Source: Bufo bufo (Eukaryota; Chordata; Amphibia; Anura; Bufonidae). From it: a stretch of DNA of 64,000 nt. Every line of letters begins with the position of its first letter. Position 1 is the first letter of the stretch. Positions 11,931-22,640 of this stretch are shown here, piece after piece. The position numbers and the translations under genes are program-made. The stretch is from contig NC_053392.1 in the NCBI RefSeq assembly GCF_905171765.1, positions 503,546,556-503,610,555 of the forward strand, read 5' to 3'. A model generated the notes under the pieces. That model made no database searches. It worked only from the letters and a program-made list of their open reading frames with translations, and was not told where the DNA came from.

Positions 11931-11934
11931 TAAA

Positions 11935-12490
11935 GGATGGTCACTGCACCTCTGCTAACAAAGCTGCATCAGTAGAAAAGGATTTAATTTTTCAGTTGAA
12001 TTGGACCTCCACTGATTGGCAAAGGGTTGCCTTCTCTGATCAGTCACATTTTCTACTTCATTGAACATGTTGGCGAGAAACATCAGAAAACAAACACCCT
12101 GCAACCATTGCTAGAAGAACAAAAGCTGATGGTGGCAGCATTATGGTCTGGGGAATGTTTTCCTCTGATCCATGTGGAAGGCGCCCTCAACCGATTTGGC
12201 TATGAATCCATCCTTGTAGATCACGTACACCCATACGTACTGATTGTCTTACCTGGGGCAGATGGGATCTTGCAGCAAGACAGAGATGTCACACAGCTAG
12301 AAATGTCTGACACTGGTTGGAAGAGCATGACCCCCTACTTCCCCAGACTTTAACCCAATTGAGCATCTGTGGGACCACCTTAATGGCCATGTTCTCTCTA
12401 TGAATCCTCCCCCACACACCCTTCAGCAGCTGTGGGATGCAGTCAGCATGGCTCCAGCTACCTGTGACCACCTACCAGGACCTTACTGAG
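11935..12490 (+). pseudogene. Tc1-like transposase, C-terminal half
   Basis: Starts at the duplicated junction. It encodes WTSTDWQRVAFSDQSHFLLH, containing the first catalytic Asp. Then come ADGGSIMVWG and, in another frame, SPDFNPIEHLWDHLNGHV with the catalytic Glu, then LQQLWDAV. Frameshifts and stops separate the blocks. It is the downstream half of the copy that starts at 7848. Confidence 0.8.
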
Positions 12491-12616
12491 TCACTCCTAG
12501 CCCTGCTATTACACTGTAACAATGAATGTATGCAAGAATGAAACCATTTACTAACTGCAAACATCTTGAAACGGTGAGGTATGTACAACATAAAAGGACA
12601 CAATTCTCATTATTGG

Positions 12617-12842
12617 TTATTATAATGAAAGGATATACAAGACTGGAGAAACCCTAGATAGAAACAATTCCTCATCATAGCATTATATTAGTTACATATA
12701 TTTAGAAGACCTGTCACCTCTACTGACGTGTCTGTCGTAGTTACTACCTGCTTTTCTCATGCAAGAAAAATAAAAATCAGGGACACCGTTTGATATAAAA
12801 CTATATTGTACCATGCTACTATTCCTGCTAGAAGTTATGAGT
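12617..12842. repeat. Left arm of a large foldback element
   Basis: This stretch, from GGTTATTATAATGAAAGG to ACTATTCCTGCTA, is about 95 percent identical to the reverse complement of 28299-28512. Internal matches include GACCTGTCACCTCTACTGAC and TAAAACTATATTGTACCATG. The pair frames the 15-kb hAT element and the short palindrome at 12843-13230. Confidence 0.9.
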
Positions 12843-13230
12843 AAGGGTACTTTCACATTAGCGGAAGGGGAGTCCGGCAGGCTGTTCCGATGCGTGAACA
12901 GCCTGTCAGATCCGTCCTGCTGCTAGTTCACGTGTGTCCCCGGACTGCCGCTCCATCCCTATTGACTATAATGAGGGCGGAGGCGGAGTTCCGGTGGCAG
13001 CGCACAGCGAGAGGCAGCCGGACTAAAACTACGACGTGCAGTACTTTTAGTCCGGCTGCCTCTCGCCGTGCGCTGCCATGCTGCCGCCGAAACTCTGCCC
13101 CAATTATAGTCAATGGGGACAGAGCGGCAGTCCGGGGGCACACGTGAACTAGCAGCAGGATGGATCCGATAGGCTGTTCACCTGCCGGACTCCCTTTCCG
13201 CTAATGTGAAAGTACCCTTACTCATAACTT
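12843..13230. repeat. Central palindrome of the foldback element
   Basis: TAAGGGTACTTTCACATTAG returns as CTAATGTGAAAGTACCCTTA, and the complementarity extends outward to AGTTATGAGT/ACTCATAACT. Inner arms CGGACTGCCGCTC and CACGTG are also paired. It is either the middle of the larger foldback or a MITE sitting at its centre. No gene is present. Confidence 0.85.
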
Positions 13231-13530
13231 AATAAAGTTAGCAGTAGAGTTGAGCGAACACCTGGCTGTTCGGGTTCGAGAAGTTCGGCCGAAATTCCCG
13301 GAAATGTTCGGGTTCGGGATCCGAACCCGACCCGAACTTCGTCCCGAACCCCATTGAAGTCAATGGGGACCCGAACTTTTCGGCACTAAAAAGGCTGTAA
13401 AACAGCCCAGGAAAGAGCTAGAGGGCTGCAAAAGGCAGCAACATGTAGGTAAATCCCCTGCAAACAAATGTGGATAGGGAAATTAATTAAAATAAAAATA
13501 AAATAAATAAAAATTAACCAATATCAATTG

Positions 13531-14045
13531 GAGAGAGGTCCCATAGCAGAGAATCTGGCTTCACGTCAGCAGAGAATCTGGCTTCATGCCATAGCAGAGA
13601 ATCTGGCTTCACGTCCCCCACCACTGTAACAGTCCATTGTCATATATTTAGACCCAGGCAGAGGAGAGAGGTCCCATAACAGAGAATCTGGCTTCATGTC
13701 AGCAGAGAATCAGTCTGCATGTCATAGCAGAGAATCATGCTTTACGTCACCCAACACTGGAACAGTCCATTGTCCGATATTTAGGCCCCGGCACCCAGGC
13801 AGAGGAGAGAGGTCCCGTAACAGAGAATCTGGCTTCATGTCAGCAGAGAATCAGTCTTCATGTCATAGCAGAGAATCAGGCTTCACGTCACCCACCACTG
13901 GAACAGGCCACTGTCAGATATTTTTAGGCCCCGGCACCCAGACAGAGGAGAGAGGTCCCATAACAGAGAATCAGGCTTCACGTCACCCACCACTGGAACA
14001 GGCCACTGTCAGATATTTTTAGGCCCAGGCACCCAGACAGAGGAG
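13531..14045. repeat. Tandem repeat, period about 135-142 bp, four units
   Basis: Units start near 13531, 13664, 13805 and 13948 with GAGAGAGGTCCC. They contain shorter internal repeats of CAGAGAATCTGGCTTCA, a CACCACTG segment and GGCCC.GGCACCCAG. The array lies in the 3' part of the hAT between the terminus and the transposase gene. Open frames across it are by-products of the repeats. Confidence 0.85.
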
Positions 14046-14164
14046 AGGTTCATTCAACTTTGGGTTGCCCCGCAATATAATGGTAAAATGAAAATAAAAA
14101 TAGGATTGAATGAGGAAGTGCCCTGGAGTACAATAATATATTGTTAAGGGGAGGTAGTTAATGT

Positions 14165-17100
14165 CTAATCTGCACAAGGGATGGACAGGTCCTGTGGGAT
14201 CCATGCCTGGTTCATTTTTATGAACGTCAGCTTGTCCACATTGGCTGTAGACAGGCGGCTGCGTTTGTCTGTAATGACGCCCCCTGCCGTGCTGAATACA
14301 CGTTCAGACAAAACGCTGGCCGCCGGGCAGGCCAGCACCTCCAAGGCATAAAAGGCTAGCTCTGGCCACGTGGACAATTTGGTGACCCAGAAGTTGAATG
14401 GGGCCGAACCATCAGTCAGTACGTGGAGGGGTGTGCACAGGTACTGTTCCACCATGTTATTGAAATGTTGCCTCCTGCTAACACGTTCCGTATCAGGTGG
14501 TGGTGCAGTTAGCTGTGGCGTGGTGACAAAACTTTTCCACATCTCTGCCATGCTAACCCTGCCCTCAGAGGAGCTGGCCGTGACACAGCTGCGTTGGCGA
14601 CCTCTTGCTCCTCCTCTGCCTTCGCCTTGGGCTTCCACTTGTTCTCCTGTGACATTTGGGAATGCTCTCAGTAGCGCGTCTACCAACGTGCGCTTGTACT
14701 CGCGCATCTTCCTATCACGCTCCAGTGCATGAAGTAAGGTGGGCACATTGTCTTTGTACCATGAATCCAGCAGGGTGGCAACCCAGTAGTCAGCACACGT
14801 TAAAATGTGGGCAACTCTGCTGTCGTTGCGCAGGCACTGCAGCATGTAGTCGCTCATGTGTGCCAGGCTGCCCAGAGGTAAGGACAAGCTGTCCTCTGTG
14901 GGAGGCGTATCGTCATCGTCCTGCGTTTCCCCCCAGCCACGCACCAGTGATGGGCCCGAGCTGCGTTGGGTGCCAGCCCGCTGTGAACCTGCTTCATCCT
15001 CATCCTCCTCCGCCTAATCCTCGTCCTCCAGTAGTGGGCCCTGTCTGGCCACATTTGTACCTGGCCTCTGCTGTTGCAAAAGACCTCCCTCTGAGTCACT
15101 TCGAAGAGACTGGCCTGAAAGTGCTAAAAATGACCCTTCTTCCTCCTCCTCCCCCTCTTCCATCATCGCCCTAAGTGTTTTCTCAAGGAGACATAGAAGT
15201 GGTATTGTAACGCTGATAACGGCGTCATCGCCACTGGCCATGTTGGTGGAGTACTCGAAACAGCACAACAGGGCACACAGGTCTCGCATGGAGGCCCAGT
15301 CATTAGTGGTGAAGTGGGGCTGATCCGCAGTGCGACTGACCCGTGCGTGCTGCAGCTGAAACTCCACTATGGCCTGCTGCTGCTTGCACAGTCTGTCCAG
15401 CATGTGCAAGGTGGAGTTCCACCTGGTGGGCACGTCGCATATGAGGCGGTGAGCGGGAAGGCCGAAGTTACGCTGTAGCGCAGACAGGCGAGCAGCGGCA
15501 GGATGTGAACGCCGGAAGCGCGAACAGACGGCCCGCACTTTATGCAGCAGCTCTGACATGTCGGGGTAGTTGTGAATGAACTTCTGCACCACCAAATTCA
15601 GCACATGCGCCAGGCAAGGGATGTGCGTCAAACCGGCTAGTCCCAGAGCTGCAATGAGATTTCGCCCATTATCGCACACCACCAGGCCAGGCTTGAGGCT
15701 CACCGGCAGCAACCACTCGTCGGTCTGTTGTTCTATACCCCCCCACAACTCCTGTGCGGTGTGGGGCCTGTCCCCCAAACATATGAGTTTCAGAATGGCC
15801 TGCTGACGTTTACCCCGGGCTGTGCTGAAGTTGGTGGTGAAGGTGTGTGGCTGACTGGATGAGCAGGTGGAAGAAGAGGAGGAGGAAGCTGAGTAGGAGG
15901 AGACAGGAGGCAAAGAATGTTGCCCTGCGATCCTTGGCGGCGGAAGGATGTGCGCCAAACAGCTCTCCGCCTGGGGCCCAGCCGCCACTACATTTACCCA
16001 GTGTGCAGTTAGGGAGATATAGCGTCCCTGGCCGTGCTTACTGGTCCACGTATCTGTGGTTAGGTGGACCTTGCCACAGATGGCGTTGCGCAGTGCACAC
16101 TTGATTTTATCGGATACTTGGTTGTGCAGGGAAGGCACGGCTCTCTTGGAGAAGTAGTGCCGGCTGGGAACAACATACTGTGGGACAGCAAGCGACATGA
16201 GCTGTTTGAAGCTGTCTGTGTCCACCAGCCTAAATGACAGCATTTCATAGGCCAGTAGTTTAGAAATGCTGGCATTCAGGGCCAGGGATCGAGGGTGGCT
16301 AGGTGGGAATTTACGCTTTCTCTCAAATGTTTGTGAGATGGAGAGCTGAACGCTGCCGTGTGACATGGTTGAGATGCTTGGTGACGCAGGTGGTGGTGTT
16401 GGTGGTACATCCCATGTTTGCTGGGCGGCAGGTGCCAACGTTCCTCCAGAGGAAGAGGCCGAGGCGGCGGCAGCAGCAGAAGAGGCCGAGGCGGCAGCAG
16501 CAGAAGAGGTAGCAGGGGGAGCCTGAGTGACTTCCTTGTTTTTAAGGTGTTTACTCCACTGCAGTTCATGCTTTGCATGCAGGTGCCTGGTCATGCAGGT
16601 TGTGCTAAGGTTCAGAACGTTAATGCCTCGCTTTAGGCTCTGATGGCACAGCGTGCAAACCACTCGGGTCTTGTCGTCAGCACATTGTTTGAAGAAGTGC
16701 CATGCCAGGGAACTCCTTGAAGCTGCCTTTGGGGTGCTCGGTCCCAGATGGCGGCGGTCAGTAGCAGGCGGAGTCTCTTGGCGGCGGGTGTTCTGATTTT
16801 GCCCACTGCTCCCTCTTTGTCTTTTGCTACGCTGTTGGCTCGGTCTCACCACTGCCTCTTCCTCCGAACTGTGAAAGTCAGTGGCACGACCTTCATTCCA
16901 TGTGGGGTCTAGGACCTCATCGTCCCCTGAATCGTCTTCCACCCAGTCTTGATCCCTGACCTCCTGTTCAGTCTGCACACTACAGAAAGACGCAGCAGTT
17001 GGCACCTGTGTTTCGTCATCATCAGAGACGTGCTGTGGTGGTATTCCCATGTCCTCATCATCAGGAAACATAAGTGGTTGTGCGTTAGTGCATTCTATCT

Positions 17101-17551
17101 CTTCCACCCCTGGGGAAGGGCTAGGTGGATGCCCTTGGGAAACCCTGCCAGCAGAGTCTTCAAACAGCATAAGAGACTGCTGCATAACTTGAGGCTCAGA
17201 CAGTTTCGCTGATATGCATGGGGGTGATGTGACAGACTGATGGGCTTGGTTTTCATGCGCCATCTGTGCGCTTTCTGCAGAAGACTGGGTGGGAGATAAT
17301 GTGAACGTGCTGGATGCACTGTCGGCCACCCAATTGACTAATGCCTGTACCTGCTCAGGCCTTACCATCCTTAGAACGGCATTGGGCCCCACCAAATATG
17401 GCTGTAAATTCTGGCGGCTACTGGGACCTGAGGTAGTTGGTACACTAGGACGTGTGGCTGTGGCAGAACGGCCACGTCCTCTCCCAGCACCAGAGGGTCC
17501 ACTAACACCACCACGACCATGTCCGCATCCCTTACTAGATGTTTTCCTCAT
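14165..17551 (-). pseudogene. BED-type hAT transposase with one in-frame stop
   Basis: One frame of 1129 codons runs from 17551 to 14165, broken only by TAG at 15016-15014. The stop sits in an acidic run (EDED before it, AEEDEDE after it), so it could be a single change from GAG or AAG. Residues 281-330 form a BED zinc finger (C299, C302, H323, H328). Catalytic-core features follow: LTTDTWTSKHG with the first Asp, VVCDNGRNLIAAL with the second, CLAHVLNLVVQ (CxxH) and DVPTRWNSTLHML. The C-terminus, LACPAASVLSERVFSTAGG, is the hAT dimerisation domain with the catalytic Glu region. Residues 345-380 are a polyserine/alanine stretch. It is otherwise intact and probably recently inactivated. Confidence 0.93.
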
Positions 17552-17686
17552 TGTTACCGTTCACCACAATAGGAAAAATATTATTCGGGCCAATGTATTG
17601 AATTCAAATTCAGGCCTTTTTTTTACAGACACCTAACACTATCTGGCTATCTATTTAGGTACCATATTACACTAATACAGGCACAC

Positions 17687-18345
17687 CAGTAATGACAGAT
17701 TTAGCTGAATATAAATTTGAGGCCTATTATTTAGGCGCTGGGTGACAGGTATACGTTTACGGACAGAATTAGACTTGGATCTGCACTGGAGCGTGTGTGT
17801 GAAGTTCTTGAGAATTACCCTATCATCACCTTGAATCTAATATACCCTTTTAGGGATAGATTTAAAGTAGGCCTGATACAGCAGAAACCACTAATTTTGA
17901 GAATTGCAAAATTGGGAATTGTTTTTCAACCCAGAACAAAAACTGTGCTTTGACGGACACTAAAAATAACTTGACCAGCTAAAACAGTAATGACAGATTT
18001 GGATGAATATAAATGTGAGGCCTATTTTTTAGGCGCTGGGTGACAGGTATACGTTTAATCACAGAATTAGACTTGGATCTGCACTGTAGCGTGTGTGTGA
18101 AGTTCTTCAGAATTACCCTATCATCACCTTGAATCTAATATACCCTTTTAGGGATAGATTTAAAGTAGGCCTGATACAGCAGAAACCACTAATTTTGAGA
18201 ATTGCAAAATTGGGAATTGTATTTCAACCCAGAACAAAAACTGTGCTTTGACGGACACTAAATAACTTGACCAGCTAAAGCAGTAATGACAGATTTGGAT
18301 GAATATAAATGTGAGGCCTATTTTTTAGGCGCTGGGTGACAGGCT
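17687..18345. repeat. Tandem repeat, period about 297 bp, 2.2 units
   Basis: Units start at 17687, 17985 and 18281 with CAGTAATGACAGATTT. The first two are almost identical through ATACCCTTTTAGGGATAG and CTGTGCTTTGACGGACACTA. The array lies upstream of the hAT transposase start and may belong to its promoter region. It is followed at 18370-18470 by two copies of a shorter unit (AATAACCACACTATTGATGG). Confidence 0.92.
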
Positions 18346-18469
18346 CAACTTGCCCCTGATGTAGTATATGGCCAAAAAATAACCACACTATTGATGGTTA
18401 AATGCACTTGATGAAAGCTTGACCCTGATGTAGGATATAGCAAAAAATAACCACACTATTGATGGTTAA

Positions 18470-19157
18470 AGGGCCTCTGTCACCCCACTAAAGTAATTTT
18501 TTTTTTTGGGGCTAGTTAAATTACTTATCCTGCGAAATATGAAAATATAATGGTGTTACTTACTTTGATTCAGCAGTTTCTTCTAAAAACGAACTTTTAT
18601 AATATGTAAATTAGGTCTCTACCAGCAAGTAGGGCGGCTACTTGCTGGTAGCAGCTGCAGAAAACCGCCCCCTCGTCGTGTTGATTGACAGGGCCAGCCG
18701 GGATCTCCTCCTCCGGCCAGCCTTGTCGGCATTTTAAAAATCGCGCGCCTGTGTTCATTCTGCGCAGGCGCTCTGAGATGAGGAGGCTCTCCTCCTCAGA
18801 ACTCCCTCAGTGCGCCTGCGCCGATGACGTCTTCTATTTCGGTGATGTCATCGGCGCAGGCGCACTGAGGGAGTTCTGAGGAGGCGAGCCTCCTCATCTC
18901 AGAGCGCCTGCGCAGAATGAACACAGGCGCGCGATTTTTAAATCAACACGACGAGGGGGTGGTTTTCTGCAGCTGCTACCAGCAAGTAGCCGCCCTACTT
19001 GCTGGTAGAGACCTAATTTACATATTATAAAAGTTCATTTTTAGATGAAACTGCTGAATCAAAGTAAGTAACACCATTATATTTTCATATATCGCAGGAT
19101 AAGTAATTTAACTAGCCCCAAAAAAAAAAATGACTTTAGTGGGGTGACAGAAGCCCT
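18470..19157. mobile_element. Foldback MITE, TTAA target, arms over 300 bp
   Basis: Ends AGGGCCTCTGTCACCCC and AGGGCTTCTGTCACCCC (right end read inversely) are paired, with TTAA at 18466-18469 and 19158-19161. The arms match almost throughout and meet near CGCCGATGACGTC at about 18830. The left arm has about 45 extra bases (18690-18735). No coding sequence is present. Confidence 0.9.
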
Positions 19158-19431
19158 TTAACCACCTCAGCCCCTAGGGCTTAAACACCCTGAAAGACCA
19201 GGCCACTTTTTACACTTCTGACCTACACTACTTTCACCATTTATTGCTCGGTCATGCAACTTACCACCCAAATGAATTTTACCTCCTTTTCTTCTCACTA
19301 ATAGAGCTTTCATTTGGTGGTATTTCATTGCTGCTGACATTTTTACTTTTTTTGTTATTAATCGAAATTTAACGATTTTTTTGCAAAAAAATGACATTTT
19401 TCACTTTCAGTTGTAAAATTTTGCAAAAAAA

Positions 19432-19569
19432 ACGGAATTACTTACCGGTAATTCAGTTTCCATGAAATCACCATGACGGCCACAAGGAGATTGACCCATG
19501 ACCTCTGTGGGGGCAGGAAACAGAGAAGAGGTTAAATTGCCCCCTCCCACCACCACACCTCAGTGTTCC
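19432..19569. repeat. DIRS left terminal inverted repeat
   Basis: Begins CGGAATTACTTACCGGTAAT. Its inner part is the reverse complement of 24489-24586. The outer 40 bases are not matched at the right end but are matched in the internal complementary region. Confidence 0.9.
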
Positions 19570-19673
19570 AAAGATATCAAGTGCCAGAAGTGTCTTAGTA
19601 TTTCCCAGTATTACATCATACCAGAAAATACCGGTGAAAAGAACTTAAAAGAAAGGGAGGGAATATATGGGCC

Positions 19674-19760
19674 GTCATGGTGATTTCATGGAAACTGAAT
19701 TACCGGTAAGTCTAATTCCGGTTTTCCCATATCATCACCATGACGGCCACAAGGAGAGTT
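19674..19760. repeat. DIRS internal complementary region
   Basis: The first half (to CCGGTAAG) is the reverse complement of the left end from CTTACCGGTAATTCAG. The second half (TCCCATATCATCACCATGAC) is the reverse complement of the right end at 24568-24600. Read inversely, it equals the right end joined to the left end (GGGAAAAC.GGAATTA). This is the expected template for the circular junction. Confidence 0.92.
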
Positions 19761-19766
19761 ATAAAA

Positions 19767-22640
19767 TTATTTTTTAAGGGTGGGGGCAACCGCTTGGAGA
19801 ACCTTCCGACCAAAGGAGAGGCCAGAGGTTCCAGATAAATCCAAACGGTAATGTTTCACAAATGTGTGAATACTAGACCAGGAGGCGGCCCTGCATATAT
19901 CATCCAGGGAGGCCCCTGCTCTTTCAGCAAAAGTAGTGGAGACAGCTCTGGTAGAGTGAGCTCTAATATTGGAAGGAGGATCCAGATTCTGATTCTTATA
20001 GCAAAGGGTAATAGTGTCTTTAATCCATCTTGCAATGGAGGATTTTGAGACCTTGGATCCTTTATTCTTTCCAGCAAATTGGACAAGCAGGCTGTCAGAC
20101 TTCCTGAAGTCCCTGGTGGCTTCTAAGTATCTAAGGACTGTACGCCTAACATCAAGGAAATGAAATTTCTCTTCCTCCTGATCCTTGGGATTGTTGAAAA
20201 AGGATGGAAGGAGGATCTCTTGGCCTCTGTTGCGGTCTGAGGCTACCTTTGGCAGGAAACCTGGGTCTAGTTTAAGCACAATCTTATCCTCAGTGATGGT
20301 AAGGTATGGTTCCCTAATGGAGAGAGCTTGAATTTCTCCCAGTCTCTTGGCAGAGGTAATTGCTATAAGGAAAGCAGTTTTGAAGGAAAGCAATTTAATT
20401 GAACAAGTCTCCAATGGCTCAAATGGGGAACACATAAGGTTGTTGAGAACTAAATTTAAGTCCCAGGTTGGGCTGCGGGATCTTAGCGTGGGTCTAAGTC
20501 TGCGGGCAGCTCGTATGAATCGTTTGACCCATCTATGGTCTGCCAGGTCGGCGTCAAAGAAAGCGCTTAATGCCGAAATCTGAACTTTTAAGGTGGATGG
20601 AGAGAGGCCCATGTCCAGACCTTTCTGTAGAAATTCCAGAATTTTCTGGATATTAGGCCCTACAAAATTTGGATTCTCTTCGCCCGACCATGAACAGAAC
20701 CTTTTCCAGATCTTCAAGTATATTGCGGAAGTTACTTTTTTTCTGGAACATCTTAGGGTGGCTATAACTTTGTCTGACAGGCCCTGAGACCTTAAGAGGG
20801 AGACCTCAGGATCCAAGCCGTGAGCTTCAGGAACTCCGGATGAGGATGCAGCAAAGGACCCTGGTATAGGATGTCCCCTCTGAGTGGGAGTCTCACTGGT
20901 TCGTCTATTGCTAGTTTCAATAGAGGAGCGAACCAACTTCTCTTCGGCCAGAACGGGGCGATCAATATTACTGTGGTTCTCCCCTCCTGAATCTTCTGAA
21001 TGACCCTTGGGATGAGAGGCAACGGAGGGAATGCGTACCCTAGATCCCAGCACCATTTTAGGGAGAAGGCATCTATCCTCCAGGGATGATCTCCTGCATT
21101 TAGGGAGCAGAATGTTTGAACTTTCGTATTTCTCCTTGATGCGAACAGGTCTATTGTAGGAAGCCCCCATCTCTGGGTTAGCATATTGAAGACCTCTGGA
21201 TTCAGTGCCCACTCTGTATGATCTACCACTTGTCTGCTCAAAAAGTCCGCTTCTAGATTCTGGGACCCCTTCAGGTGCATTGCTGAGATGGATTTTAGTT
21301 CTTTCTCTGCAAAGAAGAAAATTTCCTCTGAGATACTCTGGAGTTTCCTTGATCGAGTACCTCCCTGGTGTTTCAAGTAGGAGACCACGGTCACATTGTC
21401 CGATAGGACTTTCACATGCTGATTTCTTATCAACTGTCTGGCGGAGAGTAGAGCTTCTCTTACCGCATACAGCTCCCTGAAATTTGAGGATTGGGCAGAT
21501 ATCAGATGCTTCCACGTCCCCTGGAAATAGGCTTTGTCGATTTTCGCTCCCCAACCGGATTGGCTGGCATCCGTGAAGATGGTAATTGAGGGCGATTTGA
21601 TCCATGGGACTCCCTGGGAAAGATTCTTCTCCTTCATCCACCATGAGAGAGAGCTCTTTACTGATCCTGGAATTGGAAGTTTGGAGTCCAGAGAGCCCTT
21701 CTTGTTCCAGTGGGACAATAGCCAGTTCTGTATCACTCGGCAGTGAGCCTGTGCCCACTCGACAGAAGGTATACAGGAGGTTAGGAGGCCGAGTAGGCTC
21801 ATTGCTTCCCTCACTGAACATCCTTTCCGGCGTTGGAAGTGCCTCACCTTGTTTATCAGGGACTGGACCTTGCTCTGTGGAAGGAAGGTTGACTGAGTTA
21901 CGGAGTCCAGAGTAACTCCCAGGAACCTCACCTTCTCGGATGGAACCAACATTGACTTGGATTCGTTCACTATCCATCCTAGTTGAGACAGGCGGGACAG
22001 AAATATTTCCAAGTCCGATAGCAGGAGTTCTTTTGAGTCTGCTATAATTAGAAAGTCGTCCAGATATGGCACTATATTTAACCCTTCCTGTCTGAGTGGG
22101 GCTATCATCTCTATCACTAATTTGGTGAAAAGCCTTGGAGCGGCTGAAATCCCGAAGGGTAGTGCTATAAATTGGAAATGACGAATCTGATTGGAAGGAT
22201 CTAGGATAGCAAATCTTAGAAACCTCTGGTGATCTGGGTGAATGGGGACGTGCAGATAGGCGTCCTTCAGGTCGACCGAGCACATAAATGCCCCTAGCTT
22301 TATCAATGGTACTATGGATCTGAGAGACTCCATCTTGAACTTCCTGTAAAGAATAAACTTGTTCAGTTGTTTCAAGTTTATGATGGTCCGGAAGTCTCCT
22401 TCCTTTTTCCTTACTAAGAATAGGGTTGAATAGTACCCTTGACCTCTTTGAGACGCAGGAACTGGGATTACTGCACCCTTCTTCACCAAGTCCTGGACTC
22501 CTTGAAAAATATTTAGGTTGGAGAATCTGGTAGGCATCTTTGTGACGACAAATCTTGGAGGGGGGAGAGAGGTGAACTCGATCCTGTAACCTTGCCGAAT
22601 GATATCCAAGGCCCAGGGATTTCTTGATGTTAGAGACCAT
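19767..22640 (-). CDS. DIRS tyrosine recombinase frame
   Basis: The recombinase domain occupies roughly the last 325 codons (about 20740-19767). It has an N-terminal SAM-like part (LSPSTLKVQISALSAFF), then the first catalytic Arg in TSAKRLGEIQAL, the HxxR box in RAHSTRAVSTTF, SWSSIHTFVKHY with Trp and the candidate catalytic Tyr, and a short tail. The open frame extends far upstream, but that part overlaps the reverse transcriptase in another frame and does not look like a protein, so the true start is unclear. The enzyme would integrate the circular DNA copy. The frame is intact to the stop, so the copy may be young. Confidence 0.85.
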   Translation of the reverse strand: MVSNIKKSLGLGYHSARLQDRVHLSPPSKICRHKDAYQILQPKYFSRSPGLGEEGCSNPSSCVSKRSRVLFNPILSKEKGRRLPDHHKLETTEQVYSLQEVQDGVSQIHSTIDKARGIYVLGRPEGRLSARPHSPRSPEVSKICYPRSFQSDSSFPIYSTTLRDFSRSKAFHQISDRDDSPTQTGRVKYSAISGRLSNYSRLKRTPAIGLGNISVPPVSTRMDSERIQVNVGSIREGEVPGSYSGLRNSVNLPSTEQGPVPDKQGEALPTPERMFSEGSNEPTRPPNLLYTFCRVGTGSLPSDTELAIVPLEQEGLSGLQTSNSRISKELSLMVDEGEESFPGSPMDQIALNYHLHGCQPIRLGSENRQSLFPGDVEASDICPILKFQGAVCGKRSSTLRQTVDKKSACESPIGQCDRGLLLETPGRYSIKETPEYLRGNFLLCRERTKIHLSNAPEGVPESRSGLFEQTSGRSYRVGTESRGLQYANPEMGASYNRPVRIKEKYESSNILLPKCRRSSLEDRCLLPKMVLGSRVRIPSVASHPKGHSEDSGGENHSNIDRPVLAEEKLVRSSIETSNRRTSETPTQRGHPIPGSFAASSSGVPEAHGLDPEVSLLRSQGLSDKVIATLRCSRKKVTSAIYLKIWKRFCSWSGEENPNFVGPNIQKILEFLQKGLDMGLSPSTLKVQISALSAFFDADLADHRWVKRFIRAARRLRPTLRSRSPTWDLNLVLNNLMCSPFEPLETCSIKLLSFKTAFLIAITSAKRLGEIQALSIREPYLTITEDKIVLKLDPGFLPKVASDRNRGQEILLPSFFNNPKDQEEEKFHFLDVRRTVLRYLEATRDFRKSDSLLVQFAGKNKGSKVSKSSIARWIKDTITLCYKNQNLDPPSNIRAHSTRAVSTTFAERAGASLDDICRAASWSSIHTFVKHYRLDLSGTSGLSFGRKVLQAVAPTLKK

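Larger units (their letters stand above)
8203..11934 (-). mobile_element. Penelope-like retroelement (5'-truncated)
   Basis: The element is flanked by a 14-bp duplication GGATGGTCACTGCA (8189-8202 and 11935-11948). Its minus strand encodes reverse transcriptase and GIY-YIG endonuclease fragments. A segment of about 95 bases of the reverse transcriptase at 11838-11934 also occurs in inverted orientation at about 8820-8916, with GGCTCTCGCC and GCAGGAACAGGAAACGGTAG shared. The element thus has inverted ends, an arrangement known for Penelope insertions. Two TTAA elements (8313-8793 and 11151-11565) sit inside it. Confidence 0.8.
7690..12600 (+). mobile_element. Second Tc1-like transposon, split by an insertion
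   Basis: Two transposase segments on the plus strand (7848-8202 and 11935-12490) form one Tc1-like element once the 3.7-kb insertion at 8203-11934 is removed. The sequence GGATGGTCACTGCA is present on both sides of the insertion. Outer termini are approximate because I could not pair inverted ends. Confidence 0.7.

Noticed and set aside
13696..14022. 108-codon open frame with SAENQS...ESGFTSP repeats
   Set aside because: It is a translation of the 140-bp tandem repeat in the hAT 3' region. The peptide periodicity only follows the DNA repeat.
14370..17636. Plus-strand frames of 70-172 codons opposite the hAT transposase
   Set aside because: Shadows of the minus-strand transposase. Its motifs are unambiguous.
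19767..20740. Full 957-codon frame as one large protein
   Set aside because: Only the last roughly 325 codons match a tyrosine recombinase. The upstream part overlaps the reverse transcriptase gene in another frame and has no protein-like features.
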